Under the pieces are notes generated by a model. That model had not been told where the DNA came from and did no database searches. It saw nothing but the letters and a program-made list of their open reading frames with translations. This document shows, piece by piece, positions 48,256 through 58,017 of a stretch of DNA of 64,000 bases. Source of the DNA: Nitrosomonadales bacterium (GTDB lineage Bacteria; Pseudomonadota; Gammaproteobacteria; Burkholderiales; Gallionellaceae). Location of the stretch: positions 1-64,000 of the forward strand of contig JACRED010000012.1 in assembly GCA_016218415.1 (NCBI GenBank), in the 5' to 3' direction. Each line of letters starts with the position of its first letter. The first letter of the stretch is position 1. The translations under genes were made by a program, and so were the position numbers.

Positions 48256-48407
48256 TACGCATGATGGAGGAAATATTTCTTTTCAGTGGCACAACACTCT
48301 TTTCGGTGAGAGAATAATCCGGCGTCAATGCTGAAAAATATATCAGGACTGGTTGGCTCGTTGCCGGTTTTCTGCAATCTGTGTGGCGTTTATGCGGCAA
48401 GGGGAGG

Positions 48408-49985
48408 ATGCAATTGCGTTTGGAACTTTACCCTCAACCTGAAATTCATTTCAGCGCGCGCAATACCAGCTATCGCGGGGCTCTCCCCCCGGCATTATTC
48501 CTGCTGTGCATTTTCCTGTTGCTATCCGGTCCCGTCAGCGCTGCACAAGGCTGGCAGGATGAGGTGCTGTATTTCGTGCTGATCGACCGGTTTGCCGACG
48601 GTGACAGCACGAATAATCGCAAGGTGCAGCGCAGCAATCCCGGTGGTTATCACGGCGGCGACTTGAAGGGCCTGACGCAACAGCTCGACGAGCTTGCCGA
48701 CCTGGGTGTCACGGCGCTGTGGATCAACCCAGTACAGAAGCAAATCACACTAAGCCCTTATGCCAACGCTCCGGCAAAAATGGGCATTCCGGAATTCAGG
48801 CACTCGGGTTTCCACGGTTACTGGATCGACGATTTCACCGCGATGGAACCCCAGTTCGGCAGTGCCGATGACCTGAAACATCTCGTTGACGAAGCGCACA
48901 AGCGCAATATCAAAGTGTTGCTCGATGTGGTCTACAACCATGCCGGTTACGGCTCCGGCTACGAAGCGCGCAGGACATCGGACGGGCAGGGCTGGTTGCG
49001 CATCGGCGAGGGAAATTGCGAAGTCGATCCGGTCAAATGTGCGGTAGGCGGCCTGCCGGACTTCAAAACCGAATTGCCCGAGGTCAGGGACTACCTGCTG
49101 AATGCCAACATAGCACTGGCCAAGCAGGCCGGCGTCGATGGCTTCCGCCTCGATACCTTCAAGCATCTCGATACCGATTTCTGGCTGGAGCACCGCCGCC
49201 GCACGCGTGCCGAGATCGGCAAGGATTTTTTCCTGCTGGCGGAATACTGGGGCGGAACCGCGAGTTCGCTCGACCCGTTCTTTGCGCAGGACGAGATCGA
49301 TGCCGGATTCGATTTCAGCTTCAAGGGCAGCTGCGAAGCTTTTGTGAACGGCCGCGGTCGCGCGGTCGCTTACGGCAGTTATCTGGGTTCCAGACACAAG
49401 GTGCGCAACGGCTATCTGCTGGCGCATTACCTTTCCAGCCATGACGAGACGATGGCGCTGTACAACCTGGGCGGCGACAAGGACAAGTTCCGCATTTGCG
49501 CGGCGATCCAGATGACCTCGATCGGGTTGCCGGTGATCTATTACGGCGAGGAAGTGGCGCGCACCGGCAGCGAATGGCCGTTAAACCGCACCGATATGCC
49601 GTGGGGAGACCGCGATATCAAACCGGGTAAGGGTGCAGCGCGCGATGAAGCCATGCGCGAATATTACAAGGCGCTGCTGCATATCCGGCACCATCATCCG
49701 GCGTTGAGCCGGGGCGATTACACGCTGCTGTCCGGGCCCCAGGAACCTGTGCTTGCATACCTCAGGCATGATGCGGCGAGCGGCGATAGCGTGATGGTTC
49801 TGGTCAACCGGGAAGACAGGGAATTGACGGCGGATTTCGCGTTGCCGGGCGCATGGAACGGCAGGCCGGTCGCGGATGAATTGAATGGAATGCCCGTAGC
49901 GGTCGCTGCGGAACGCATGGAGTTGATCATGGCGCCCAGGTCGGTGCGCATTTTAAGTTCGGGTTCGGGAAAGGTTGAGCACTGA
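48408..49985 (+). CDS. exported alpha-amylase family (GH13) glycosidase
   Basis: The ~525-residue enzyme has an N-terminal hydrophobic export segment (ALFLLCIFLLLSGPVSA) after a 25-residue polar start. The GH13 motifs are present: DVVYNH (region I), GVDGFRLDTFKH with the nucleophile Asp (II), FLLAEYWGG with the acid/base Glu (III) and YLSSHDETM (IV). It would split starch or maltodextrins in the periplasm. The start is unclear: ATG at 48408 touches the GGGGAGG ribosome site, while TTG at 48414 is at ideal distance. The stop overlaps the ABC ATPase start (TGATG). Confidence 0.9.
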   Translation: MQLRLELYPQPEIHFSARNTSYRGALPPALFLLCIFLLLSGPVSAAQGWQDEVLYFVLIDRFADGDSTNNRKVQRSNPGGYHGGDLKGLTQQLDELADLGVTALWINPVQKQITLSPYANAPAKMGIPEFRHSGFHGYWIDDFTAMEPQFGSADDLKHLVDEAHKRNIKVLLDVVYNHAGYGSGYEARRTSDGQGWLRIGEGNCEVDPVKCAVGGLPDFKTELPEVRDYLLNANIALAKQAGVDGFRLDTFKHLDTDFWLEHRRRTRAEIGKDFFLLAEYWGGTASSLDPFFAQDEIDAGFDFSFKGSCEAFVNGRGRAVAYGSYLGSRHKVRNGYLLAHYLSSHDETMALYNLGGDKDKFRICAAIQMTSIGLPVIYYGEEVARTGSEWPLNRTDMPWGDRDIKPGKGAARDEAMREYYKALLHIRHHHPALSRGDYTLLSGPQEPVLAYLRHDAASGDSVMVLVNREDRELTADFALPGAWNGRPVADELNGMPVAVAAERMELIMAPRSVRILSSGSGKVEH

Positions 49986-51100
49986 TGGCCTCAATTAAGT
50001 TCGACAACATCGGGAAAAGTTACGGCGAAACCGAGATCATCAAGAACCTCAATTTCGGCGTGAATGACGGCGAGTTTATGGTGTTTGTCGGCCCATCCGG
50101 ATGCGGCAAGTCCACGGTGTTGCGCATGATCGCCGGACTGGAAACCATTACATCCGGCGAAATCCGGATCGGCGATCGCGTGGTGAACAACGTCCACCCC
50201 AAGGACAGGGACATCGCGATGGTGTTCCAGAGTTACGCGCTCTATCCGCACATGAACGTGTACGACAACATCGCATTCGGCCTGAAGATACGCAAGATGC
50301 CCGATGCCGAGATCCGCAAGCGGGTCAAGGATGCCGCAGATTTACTCGGGCTAGACAAGTTACTCGACCGCAAACCCAAAGCCCTGTCCGGCGGCCAGCG
50401 CCAGCGCGTCGCGCTGGGGCGCGCGATCGTGCGGAATCCGTCGGTGTTTTTGTTCGATGAGCCCCTGTCCAATCTGGACGCCGAACTGCGCGTGCAGATG
50501 CGCGCCGAGATCAGCAAGCTGCAACACCGCCTCAATACCACTACGGTCTATGTGACGCATGACCAGGTCGAGGCCATGACCATGGGGCAGCGCATCGCCG
50601 TGCTGCGTCCCTGCACCGACAATCCTCTCGATACCAACCTGATGCAATGCGGATCGCCGATGGATCTGTATGACCGACCAGACAACATTTTCGTGGCGCG
50701 TTTTATAGGCACGCCGCGGATGAATGTCCTGCCGGCACGGTTGAGCGATGACGGTACTGAAGTGGAATTGTTCGGCGGACGGATGCCGGTCAGCGACCAG
50801 TTCAGGGAGGCAGCCCTGCGGATGCGCGGCCGGGAGGTGATGCTGGGCATACGGCCGGAACATATCGGCGCGGCCCATGAGGTGGACTGGAGGCTGACAC
50901 AGCCGCTGCAGGGACAGGTGGAAATGGTCGAGCTGCTGGGCCACGAAGCCATCCTGCATTTCAAGGTGGGTGACCACGTTCTGACCGGCAGACTGGCAAG
51001 CCACGGACGTCTGCCAACGCCGGGCGATACGATCACCATGCAATTGAAATGCGAGGCCATCCATTTGTTTGACCCGGTAACAGAACTGCGCTTGCGTTGA
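49985..51100 (+). CDS. carbohydrate ABC transporter ATP-binding protein (MalK/UgpC type)
   Basis: The 371-residue ATPase has Walker A GPSGCGKST (36-44), the signature ALSGGQRQRVALGRA, Walker B VFLFDEPLSNLD and the H-loop YVTHDQ. The ~130-residue C-terminal OB-like domain is the MalK/UgpC regulatory type. It would power the MalF/MalG-type permeases encoded downstream. It overlaps the amylase stop, indicating one operon. Confidence 0.94.
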   Translation: MASIKFDNIGKSYGETEIIKNLNFGVNDGEFMVFVGPSGCGKSTVLRMIAGLETITSGEIRIGDRVVNNVHPKDRDIAMVFQSYALYPHMNVYDNIAFGLKIRKMPDAEIRKRVKDAADLLGLDKLLDRKPKALSGGQRQRVALGRAIVRNPSVFLFDEPLSNLDAELRVQMRAEISKLQHRLNTTTVYVTHDQVEAMTMGQRIAVLRPCTDNPLDTNLMQCGSPMDLYDRPDNIFVARFIGTPRMNVLPARLSDDGTEVELFGGRMPVSDQFREAALRMRGREVMLGIRPEHIGAAHEVDWRLTQPLQGQVEMVELLGHEAILHFKVGDHVLTGRLASHGRLPTPGDTITMQLKCEAIHLFDPVTELRLR

Positions 51101-51120
51101 ATTAACTTCAGGAGGAAAAC

Positions 51121-52338
51121 ATGAAACGATTATTGCAGATCCTTTTCACTGTTGGCTCGTTGTTCATTGCCGGTATTTTCACAGTAGCACAGGCGGCCGA
51201 GTTGATCGTCTGGCACGCCTATCGCGGCGCAGAGAAGACCGCCATCGAAAAGCTCGCCAAGCTTTATGAAACAAAGAAGGGCGTCACGGTGACCACACTG
51301 GCCATTCCTTACGATGCTTACGCGGACAAGATCAGCGCCTCAGTGCCGAGAGGGAAGGGGCCGGATGTGTTCATCTATGCGCAGGACAGGCTCGGCGGCT
51401 GGATAGAGTCGGGCAAGACCGTGGAGCCTATCGACTTCTTCATGGATGACGCGACCCGCGCGCAGTTTCTGCCCGGCATGCTGGACGCGATGACCTACAA
51501 GGGCACGGTCTACGGATTGCCGCTGAATTACAAGAGCATCACGCTGATCTACAACAAGGCGCTGGTGAAAACCCCTCCCAAGACATCCGCGGAACTGGTC
51601 AAGCTGGCCAGGTCGCTGACCAATGCAGACTCGGGTCGCTACGGCCTGGCCTACTGGTACACCAACTTTTATTTCCACGCCGCGCTGATGAATGCGTTCG
51701 GCGGCAAGGTGTTCGACAAGGACGGCAAGCTGGTGCTGAATTCGAAGGAGACGGTCGCTTCCATCAAGCAGATGATGAAGTGGTACAAGCAGGACGGCAT
51801 CATGCCGACGGAGCCGTCCGAGACACTGGTGTCTTCGATGTTCAACGAGGGCAAAGTCGCCATGGTGTTCAACGGCCCGTGGTTCATCGGCGAGATTTCT
51901 CCTTCGATTGATTTTGGTCTGGCGGTGCTGCCTGTCATCGATGAAGCGGGCAAGAAGCCGATGCGCCCCTGGCTGACGATAGAGGGTGCCTATGTGTCAG
52001 CCAGTTCAAAGCAGAAGGATATGGCCTACGATTTTGCGAAATTTTTGGCGTCGGAAGAGGCCGGTCTGGTGCTGGCGCTGGAAGGACGGCAATTGCACAC
52101 CAATGCAGCGATTTACAAGGACAAGCGCGTTTCGGATGATGTCGTGCTCAAGGCTTTCCACGACCAGTTGAGCAGCGCCGAGCCTATGCCAAATCGTGCG
52201 GAGATGACCATGATGTGGTCGCCGGCGACCACTGCGATGAACAAGGTCGTCAAGGGCAACGCCACCCCGGAAGCCGCGCTCAAGGAGGCGGCGGGTGCCA
52301 TACAGGATGGCATCAACGCGTTGCACAAGGGACGCTGA
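51121..52338 (+). CDS. maltooligosaccharide-type ABC binding protein
   Basis: The 405-residue periplasmic binding protein has a signal peptide (cleaved near residue 25, VAQA-AEL) and the MalE-like two-lobe pattern: LIVWHAYRGAEKTAIEKLAKLYE, GPDVFIYAQDRLGGW, YGLPLNYKSITLIYNKAL, KVAMVFNGPWFIGE. It should bind maltodextrins released by the amylase. AGGAGG lies 6 bases before the ATG. The gene lies 20 bases after the ATPase gene. Confidence 0.94.
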   Translation: MKRLLQILFTVGSLFIAGIFTVAQAAELIVWHAYRGAEKTAIEKLAKLYETKKGVTVTTLAIPYDAYADKISASVPRGKGPDVFIYAQDRLGGWIESGKTVEPIDFFMDDATRAQFLPGMLDAMTYKGTVYGLPLNYKSITLIYNKALVKTPPKTSAELVKLARSLTNADSGRYGLAYWYTNFYFHAALMNAFGGKVFDKDGKLVLNSKETVASIKQMMKWYKQDGIMPTEPSETLVSSMFNEGKVAMVFNGPWFIGEISPSIDFGLAVLPVIDEAGKKPMRPWLTIEGAYVSASSKQKDMAYDFAKFLASEEAGLVLALEGRQLHTNAAIYKDKRVSDDVVLKAFHDQLSSAEPMPNRAEMTMMWSPATTAMNKVVKGNATPEAALKEAAGAIQDGINALHKGR

Positions 52339-52374
52339 TTTTTCACTGGAATGAGACTGGGCCATTAACCGACC

Positions 52375-54303
52375 ATGAACGTTGCCGAACACCTGAAGCG
52401 ATCCGCCGTGCTGGGTTTGGGCGTGAGCATACTGCTCACGCTCGTGCTCAGCACCTGGATGTTCCGGGCAGAGGAGGGCGAACTTCGGTTGCAGCAGCGA
52501 CAACGCCTGGCAGTTATGCATGCCAATGCGTTGGCGCTGTCTGTCGCGGATACCGATGTGGGAGAAACGGGCAGGCGGGTCAGTGACATCCAGAAACTCA
52601 ACCCACAGATCGAGTCTGTAATTATCGTCGGCGGGATGCAGCTGGTGGCATCGACCCGCGCGGAAGATGCGGCGCCCCGTCGGCTGGAGCGCGAAGAGAA
52701 AGCGCTATTCGATCTGAGCAACCAGATTCGTTCCGCCCGCGAGACGAATCAGGGCGAAGAAGTCGTACGCAAGAAGATTATTCAGGTTGATGAAAAGGTG
52801 GCGGGCCATGTCGTGGTCACCGTCCCCTATATCGCGCATGGCGAGTTTGCCGGCATATTGCAGATGAAATTCAATACGACCGGGGAGGATGTTTTCGGTC
52901 TGACGCCGGACTCATACACATTGCCGTTGTTGCTGCTGGTGGCCGCGTTGATCGCGGGTACTTTGCTGCGCATGAGCGCCGACAAAAGAATCGATCTGGT
53001 GAAACTGTTTGTGATCGGGATTTTTCTGGCGATTGCGATGCTCTACCAGAACCAGCGGATGGAGCGCTATGAGCAAATGGTGGTGCAAGCCAACCAGGCG
53101 GTAGCGGAAAAATATCTTGCCACGGCGGAGCAGTATGATCGCTTGGGATATCTGGCTCTGGCGATCGATAACTCATCAGCCAATCTCTGGGATACCGATC
53201 ACTACCAGCGGCCCCTCGGCCTGATCGCCGCTGACGGCAGCATTCCGGCAGAGACGCAGGCCGCCCATTTCGAAAAGCGCACCCGGTTCTTCAACCGGAT
53301 ACTCTGGGCGATCAATTTGCTGGGCGTGGCCGTGCTGCTGATGTTCATCTACGGGTTTGCGGCACGCACATACGCGGCGCTCAAGGAACATGCCTATGCC
53401 TACGCCTATGTGACGCCCGCGATGATAGGCATGCTGGTGCTGGTGTTCTTCCCGTTCATTTACGGCATTACCCTCGCGTTCACCGACACCACGCTGTTCA
53501 ACGAGTTTTTGCCGTTTCAGGATCGCTGGATAGGCTGGGATAATTTCAAGGCCATACTGGGCGATTTCAATCTGTACCAGAACACCCCCGACGGGATCAT
53601 CTGGAACTACCAGAATTTCTACTGGACGCTGCTGGTCACCGTGGTCTGGACGATCACCAATGTCACGATAGGCGTGACGGTGGGTTTCCTGCTGGCGATG
53701 GCGCTGAATACCGAGGGGTTGAGGGGCAAGGCCATCTACCGCGTGATCCTCATCCTGCCCTGGGCGATACCCAATTACATCACCGCGCTGGTCTGGCGCG
53801 GCATGTTCCATCCGCAATTCGGCGTCATCAACCAGATGTTGCAAATGTTCGGCATGGAACCCGTCGCCTGGTTCGACGGTGTCGCCAGTTCCTTCCTGAC
53901 CGGGCTGGCGACCAACGGCTGGCTGAGTTTTCCGTTCATGATGGTGGTGATACTGGGGGCGCTGCAATCCATACCCAGGGACATGTACGAGGCGGCCGAG
54001 GTCGAGGGTGCGAACCCTTGGCAACGCCTGCGCTACATCACGCTGCCCCTGCTGAAGCCGACCTTGATCCCGGCCATCGTGCTGTCGGTGGTCTGGACCT
54101 TCAATATGTTCAATATCATTTTTCTGGTCTCGGGCGGCCAGCCGGCGGGCGCCAACGAGATACTGATCACCAAGGCCTACAAGATCGCCTTCGAGAATTA
54201 TCAGTATGCTTACGCGGCGGCCTATTCGACAGTAATTTTCATCATCCTGCTGGTGTATGGATTCTTCCAGACGCGGATAACCAAGGCGACGGAGTCGTAC
54301 TGA
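52375..54303 (+). CDS. MalF-type ABC permease with N-terminal membrane-extracytoplasmic extension
   Basis: The 642-residue protein ends in a standard sugar permease (about residues 340-642; EAA motif EAAEVEGANPWQRLRYITLP at ~539). The first ~335 residues are unusual: a membrane helix (9-29), an extracytoplasmic segment (30-180) with SVIIVGGMQLVAST resembling sensor (Cache-like) domains, helices at ~183-200 and 208-224, another extracytoplasmic segment (225-305), and a helix at 308-330. E. coli MalF has no such arrangement. The extension could bind ligand or couple to the downstream secreted proteins. It is not a frame fusion artefact, as the frame is open throughout. Confidence 0.9.
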   Translation: MNVAEHLKRSAVLGLGVSILLTLVLSTWMFRAEEGELRLQQRQRLAVMHANALALSVADTDVGETGRRVSDIQKLNPQIESVIIVGGMQLVASTRAEDAAPRRLEREEKALFDLSNQIRSARETNQGEEVVRKKIIQVDEKVAGHVVVTVPYIAHGEFAGILQMKFNTTGEDVFGLTPDSYTLPLLLLVAALIAGTLLRMSADKRIDLVKLFVIGIFLAIAMLYQNQRMERYEQMVVQANQAVAEKYLATAEQYDRLGYLALAIDNSSANLWDTDHYQRPLGLIAADGSIPAETQAAHFEKRTRFFNRILWAINLLGVAVLLMFIYGFAARTYAALKEHAYAYAYVTPAMIGMLVLVFFPFIYGITLAFTDTTLFNEFLPFQDRWIGWDNFKAILGDFNLYQNTPDGIIWNYQNFYWTLLVTVVWTITNVTIGVTVGFLLAMALNTEGLRGKAIYRVILILPWAIPNYITALVWRGMFHPQFGVINQMLQMFGMEPVAWFDGVASSFLTGLATNGWLSFPFMMVVILGALQSIPRDMYEAAEVEGANPWQRLRYITLPLLKPTLIPAIVLSVVWTFNMFNIIFLVSGGQPAGANEILITKAYKIAFENYQYAYAAAYSTVIFIILLVYGFFQTRITKATESY

Positions 54304-54304
54304 T

Positions 54305-55177
54305 ATGGCCGACATAAAAACCAAAAATCATCTGCTGCTGCACGTCGTGCTGATCAGCTTCACCGTGCTGGCGACCTATCCGGTGCTGTGGGTGCTGGCG
54401 CTGGCGTTTTCCGGACAGCAAAGCGTGGGCCTGATCGACCTGCCGAAAGATCCCGGCTTCATCGAACGATTCAGGAGCATATTGCCGATGCCCGCGCACC
54501 TGTCGGTCAGTAACTTCACCGAGGTCTGGACCGACCAGGATTTCGGCCGCTGGATGTGGAACAGCGCGGTGGTCTCGCTGATGACGACCATGCTGGGGGT
54601 ATTCCTCGCCTGTACTGCCGCCTATGCTTTTTCCCGTTTTCGTTTTCCTGGCCGTAACACCGGCATGCTGATGTTCCTGGTGTCGCAGATGTTTCCGGGC
54701 ACGCTGATGCTGATCCCGCTGTTCATCATCATCGTCAAATGGCTGGAGCTGGGCAACACCTACGTGGGGCTGGTCATCGTGTACGCGACCACCGCGATCC
54801 CGTTCTGCGTGTGGATGCTCAAGGGATATTTCGACACCATCCCTTACGACATCGAGGAGTCCGCGCTGATTGACGGCGCATCCAGGCTGACCATCTTCTG
54901 GCGCATCATCCTGCCGCTGGCCAAGCCCGCGATTGCGATCACCGCGCTATTTTCGTTCATGACCGCGTGGAACGAATTCATCCTTGCTTCCATTTTTATG
55001 GAGTCGGAATTGAATTACACTGCCCCGGTAGGGCTGCGCTTTTTTGTTGGCGGATTTTCATCGCAATGGGGATACTTCGCCGCCGGATCGGTGATCGTCT
55101 CGTTGCCGGTTGTGGGGTTGTTCCTGCACCTGCAAAAATATCTGATTTCGGGGTTGACCGCGGGCAGTGTTAAATAA
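54305..55177 (+). CDS. MalG-type ABC permease
   Basis: The 290-residue permease has six membrane segments and the EAA motif EESALIDGASRLTIFWRIILPLAKP. With the preceding MalF-type protein it forms the membrane channel for maltodextrins. The ATG lies directly after the malF stop. Transcription may continue or end in the 200-base gap before the next gene. Confidence 0.94.
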   Translation: MADIKTKNHLLLHVVLISFTVLATYPVLWVLALAFSGQQSVGLIDLPKDPGFIERFRSILPMPAHLSVSNFTEVWTDQDFGRWMWNSAVVSLMTTMLGVFLACTAAYAFSRFRFPGRNTGMLMFLVSQMFPGTLMLIPLFIIIVKWLELGNTYVGLVIVYATTAIPFCVWMLKGYFDTIPYDIEESALIDGASRLTIFWRIILPLAKPAIAITALFSFMTAWNEFILASIFMESELNYTAPVGLRFFVGGFSSQWGYFAAGSVIVSLPVVGLFLHLQKYLISGLTAGSVK

Positions 55178-55374
55178 ATCTAAACAAATATTATTTTTCG
55201 GGGTAAACTGAATCCAGCATCCGTGTAGCCGGATCATCACCGTAAAGGCGTGTTGTTCTGCCGGTTCGATGTTCCGAAAGCGGTGTTTTGCATCTGTTGT
55301 ATTTGTATCAGTATCTGTATCTCGGTCGCAGGAAGTGTCAACTAACTGTAATTCAATTGGGAGAGGAGAAGCAT

Positions 55375-56160
55375 ATGAAGAATAACAAGACTGCACTTGC
55401 CTTTAGTTTGGCATCCTTGCTGGTGCTGGGTACCGCCGCCGCGCAGGCCGTCACGTTCGACGACCCCAAAGGGGACGACAAAGGCCCCGGCAATTATGTC
55501 TATCCCACCGACGGCGTCTACAAGCCCGGCTCATTCGATATCACCAAAGTTTCGATCAACAAAAAAGGCGACCAGGCCGAATTCTCCGTCGACGTGAACA
55601 GCTCGCTGGAAGATCCGTGGGGCATGGGCGTAGGCTTTTCGGTACAGATGGTGTTCATCTTCATCAAGAACGGCAGCGGCGGACATGCAGACAGCCTGCC
55701 CGGACTCAACGTCAAATTTGCACCGGATAGCGAGTGGAACAAGGTGGTGATCCTGTCGCCGCAGAAGAAGGCCAGAGTCGTCGGCGAGGCGCAGACCAAG
55801 GCGGCCGGCGTGGTCGCAGACATCGTCGTGCCCAATACGACCCGTGGCAACAATCGCACCCTCAAGGGTTCGGTGCCGCTGAGCGAGCTGGGCGGCGACG
55901 GCAACGTCGATGCATGGTCTTATCAGGTGGTGATGCAGTCCAACGAAGGTTTCCCGGCTGCAACCGACCTGTTGACACGCAAGGTCAACGAGTATGAAGG
56001 CCAGCACCGTTTTGGCGGCGGCAACGATGGCGATTGCGATCCGCATACATCGGATGTGCTGGAGTCGGCGGGCGCCAAACAGGCAGACATGCTGGCTTAT
56101 ACCTGCGGTCCCAACGGCGAGTCGGTCAAGCCGGCCACGCTGAAGATGATCAAGAAGTAA
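55375..56160 (+). CDS. exported glucodextranase C-terminal-domain-like protein
   Basis: The 261-residue protein has a signal peptide (1-25, AQA-VT) and begins FDDPKGDDKGPGNYVYPTDGVYKPGSFDITKVSI, the pattern of the glucodextranase C-terminal (surface-binding) domain family. The rest (VDAWSYQVVMQSNEGFPAATDLLTRKVNEYEGQHRFGGG) also matches that domain. No catalytic domain is attached, so it is probably a glucan-binding periplasmic or surface protein. GAGAGGAG precedes the ATG. It sits between the permeases and an outer-membrane barrel gene. Confidence 0.8.
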   Translation: MKNNKTALAFSLASLLVLGTAAAQAVTFDDPKGDDKGPGNYVYPTDGVYKPGSFDITKVSINKKGDQAEFSVDVNSSLEDPWGMGVGFSVQMVFIFIKNGSGGHADSLPGLNVKFAPDSEWNKVVILSPQKKARVVGEAQTKAAGVVADIVVPNTTRGNNRTLKGSVPLSELGGDGNVDAWSYQVVMQSNEGFPAATDLLTRKVNEYEGQHRFGGGNDGDCDPHTSDVLESAGAKQADMLAYTCGPNGESVKPATLKMIKK

Positions 56161-56191
56161 TTTTTAACGTAACTAAAAAAGGGGGAGTGAA

Positions 56192-57931
56192 ATGAGCAAA
56201 CATACAATCAAGCCATTATGCGTTGCCATCGGTTTGGCCCTGGCAGGTTCCGCCTCTGCGCTGACGATGGATTTCAGCGGAACGAATTTTTACATGAAGT
56301 TCCTGGACGGCACCCAGCAAGGCGCGCCAACTGGGAGCATAGATACTGCTACCGGCGGCGATCAGGGGCAGTTCACTGAAATGAATCTGATATTCAAGGC
56401 GACAGTCTCGCCTCAGGTCGAAGCGGGCGGTCGTATCCAGAGCCGCAGCAGCGCCGCCTACTGGACCGAGTTCGGCGGTTTCGGCCAGGAGAATGCCGGC
56501 GGTGGCTACACGGCCGACCAGATCAATCATCAGAAGTTCATGAAGTTGCGCGGCGCCTATGTCGAACTGTCACCGGGATACAGCTGGTTGAGCCAGGTCC
56601 GTGTGGGTACCAGCGACTGGGGAATGTTCGACCCGTTCACCGTCGGCAAGATACGCTACATCGACCGTGACAATTACAACGGGTTGTATTTCAAGGGGCC
56701 TATCGCGGCGGGCAGCACATGGGAGCTGGCACGCGTTTCCCTGCCCAGTTATTTGCAGTTTAACTGGGGGCAAGGGCCGGTATGTTGCAGCACCGATAGC
56801 ACGCAATACAACGAGGCGGTCTATATCGCGCAATTCAAGGTGCCGGTGGCCGGATGGAAATTTGCGGTAAGCCACCAGACTTTCAACGACCATATGCTAG
56901 GCGCGGCAAACTCCTTCACTGGAGCGCAAAAAAATGTCATCTATCAAAACAACGTTTCAGCGCTGAAGGCCGAAGGCAGCCCGCTGGATGGGCTGGATTT
57001 GCGCGGTGCATTCTACTTGTCGAAATCCAATACCGGCGCGGGTACATTCGGCGAAACCTGGGGGAATGCACCCCGTTCGAGTATTACTGCCAGAGCCTAC
57101 AAGCTTGACGTGGACTGGGCGACGCCGGTGGATGGCTTGAGCTTTGCCTTCCAGCGCTTTGATATCGGGGCGGGCTATTACAGTGCGACAGCAGCACGCC
57201 GCGAATCCGATGTGCTGCTGACCGAGGGTACCGAGTCCGCCTGGTACAACTGGGGTGCTCCGATCTGGGCGGGCGGCGCGACCGCCGACTATACCCAGTC
57301 CGCTTCGAACGGCATGATCACCGACAACGCCTACATGGACTTTAATGAATCGCCTGCACAGTCGTCCGTCGGCTGGAAGGGAGGCACCGTGGTGGGCAAG
57401 CTGGATGTGGCCAGCACCCCGATGTCTCTGGAAGTGACCCGTGTCGGCTATAACAACAACTGGCAGAACTACTCCGCCACCGGGCCATTGTCCAATATGT
57501 ATGCCTTGAATCAGGATCGCACGACCGACATTGCAGCCTTCAAAATCAATCACATCTTTGAAGTGCTGGGCGGTCTGGATGTCAACGGCAAGTACAAGAA
57601 AGTGACCGATACCGACAAGGTAGCTGCTGGTGCTGCGGATGACATGGAAACGAAGGATAGCGGCATCACCCTCAGCGTGGGCAATCAGTTGGTCAGCCAG
57701 TTGTATGGCACACTGTCTTACGGCCAATATAACCGTGACGTCAGCGTCGGTACGACCAGCGGCAAAAACGACAAGAGTATCATCGGCGCACGTTTTGCCT
57801 ACAACTTGTCCGGTTTTGAAGTGGGTGTTCTGTCCCAGTGGATCAAGGGCAAGGAAGACATTAACAGGGATGGCGTGCAGTCGAAGTTCTACCAATATCG
57901 GATGAAGGCTTTCGCTCAGGTCAATTTCTAA
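56192..57931 (+). CDS. outer-membrane beta-barrel protein, putative glucan porin
   Basis: The 579-residue precursor has a signal peptide (cleaved near residue 23, SASA-LT) and alternating amphipathic strands throughout, ending in a C-terminal Phe (MKAFAQVNF), the signal for BAM insertion. About eighteen strands could fit. No specific family is recognised. Position between the glucan-binding-like protein and a second one, with the ABC system upstream, suggests that it admits maltodextrins. A terminator follows. Confidence 0.8.
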   Translation: MSKHTIKPLCVAIGLALAGSASALTMDFSGTNFYMKFLDGTQQGAPTGSIDTATGGDQGQFTEMNLIFKATVSPQVEAGGRIQSRSSAAYWTEFGGFGQENAGGGYTADQINHQKFMKLRGAYVELSPGYSWLSQVRVGTSDWGMFDPFTVGKIRYIDRDNYNGLYFKGPIAAGSTWELARVSLPSYLQFNWGQGPVCCSTDSTQYNEAVYIAQFKVPVAGWKFAVSHQTFNDHMLGAANSFTGAQKNVIYQNNVSALKAEGSPLDGLDLRGAFYLSKSNTGAGTFGETWGNAPRSSITARAYKLDVDWATPVDGLSFAFQRFDIGAGYYSATAARRESDVLLTEGTESAWYNWGAPIWAGGATADYTQSASNGMITDNAYMDFNESPAQSSVGWKGGTVVGKLDVASTPMSLEVTRVGYNNNWQNYSATGPLSNMYALNQDRTTDIAAFKINHIFEVLGGLDVNGKYKKVTDTDKVAAGAADDMETKDSGITLSVGNQLVSQLYGTLSYGQYNRDVSVGTTSGKNDKSIIGARFAYNLSGFEVGVLSQWIKGKEDINRDGVQSKFYQYRMKAFAQVNF

Positions 57932-57956
57932 GCCTGGATGCGTTTCCGAGGTACTC

Positions 57957-57984
57957 AACCCTCCCCGAACGGGGAGGGTTTTTT
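57957..57984 (+). terminator. rho-independent terminator after the porin gene
   Basis: The stem ACCCTCCCC / GGGGAGGGT with a GAAC loop is followed by TTTTT. It probably ends the amylase-to-porin operon. Confidence 0.85.
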
Positions 57985-58017
57985 ATGTGGGGCGGATTCA
58001 TGTAGTAGTGTGCCGCG

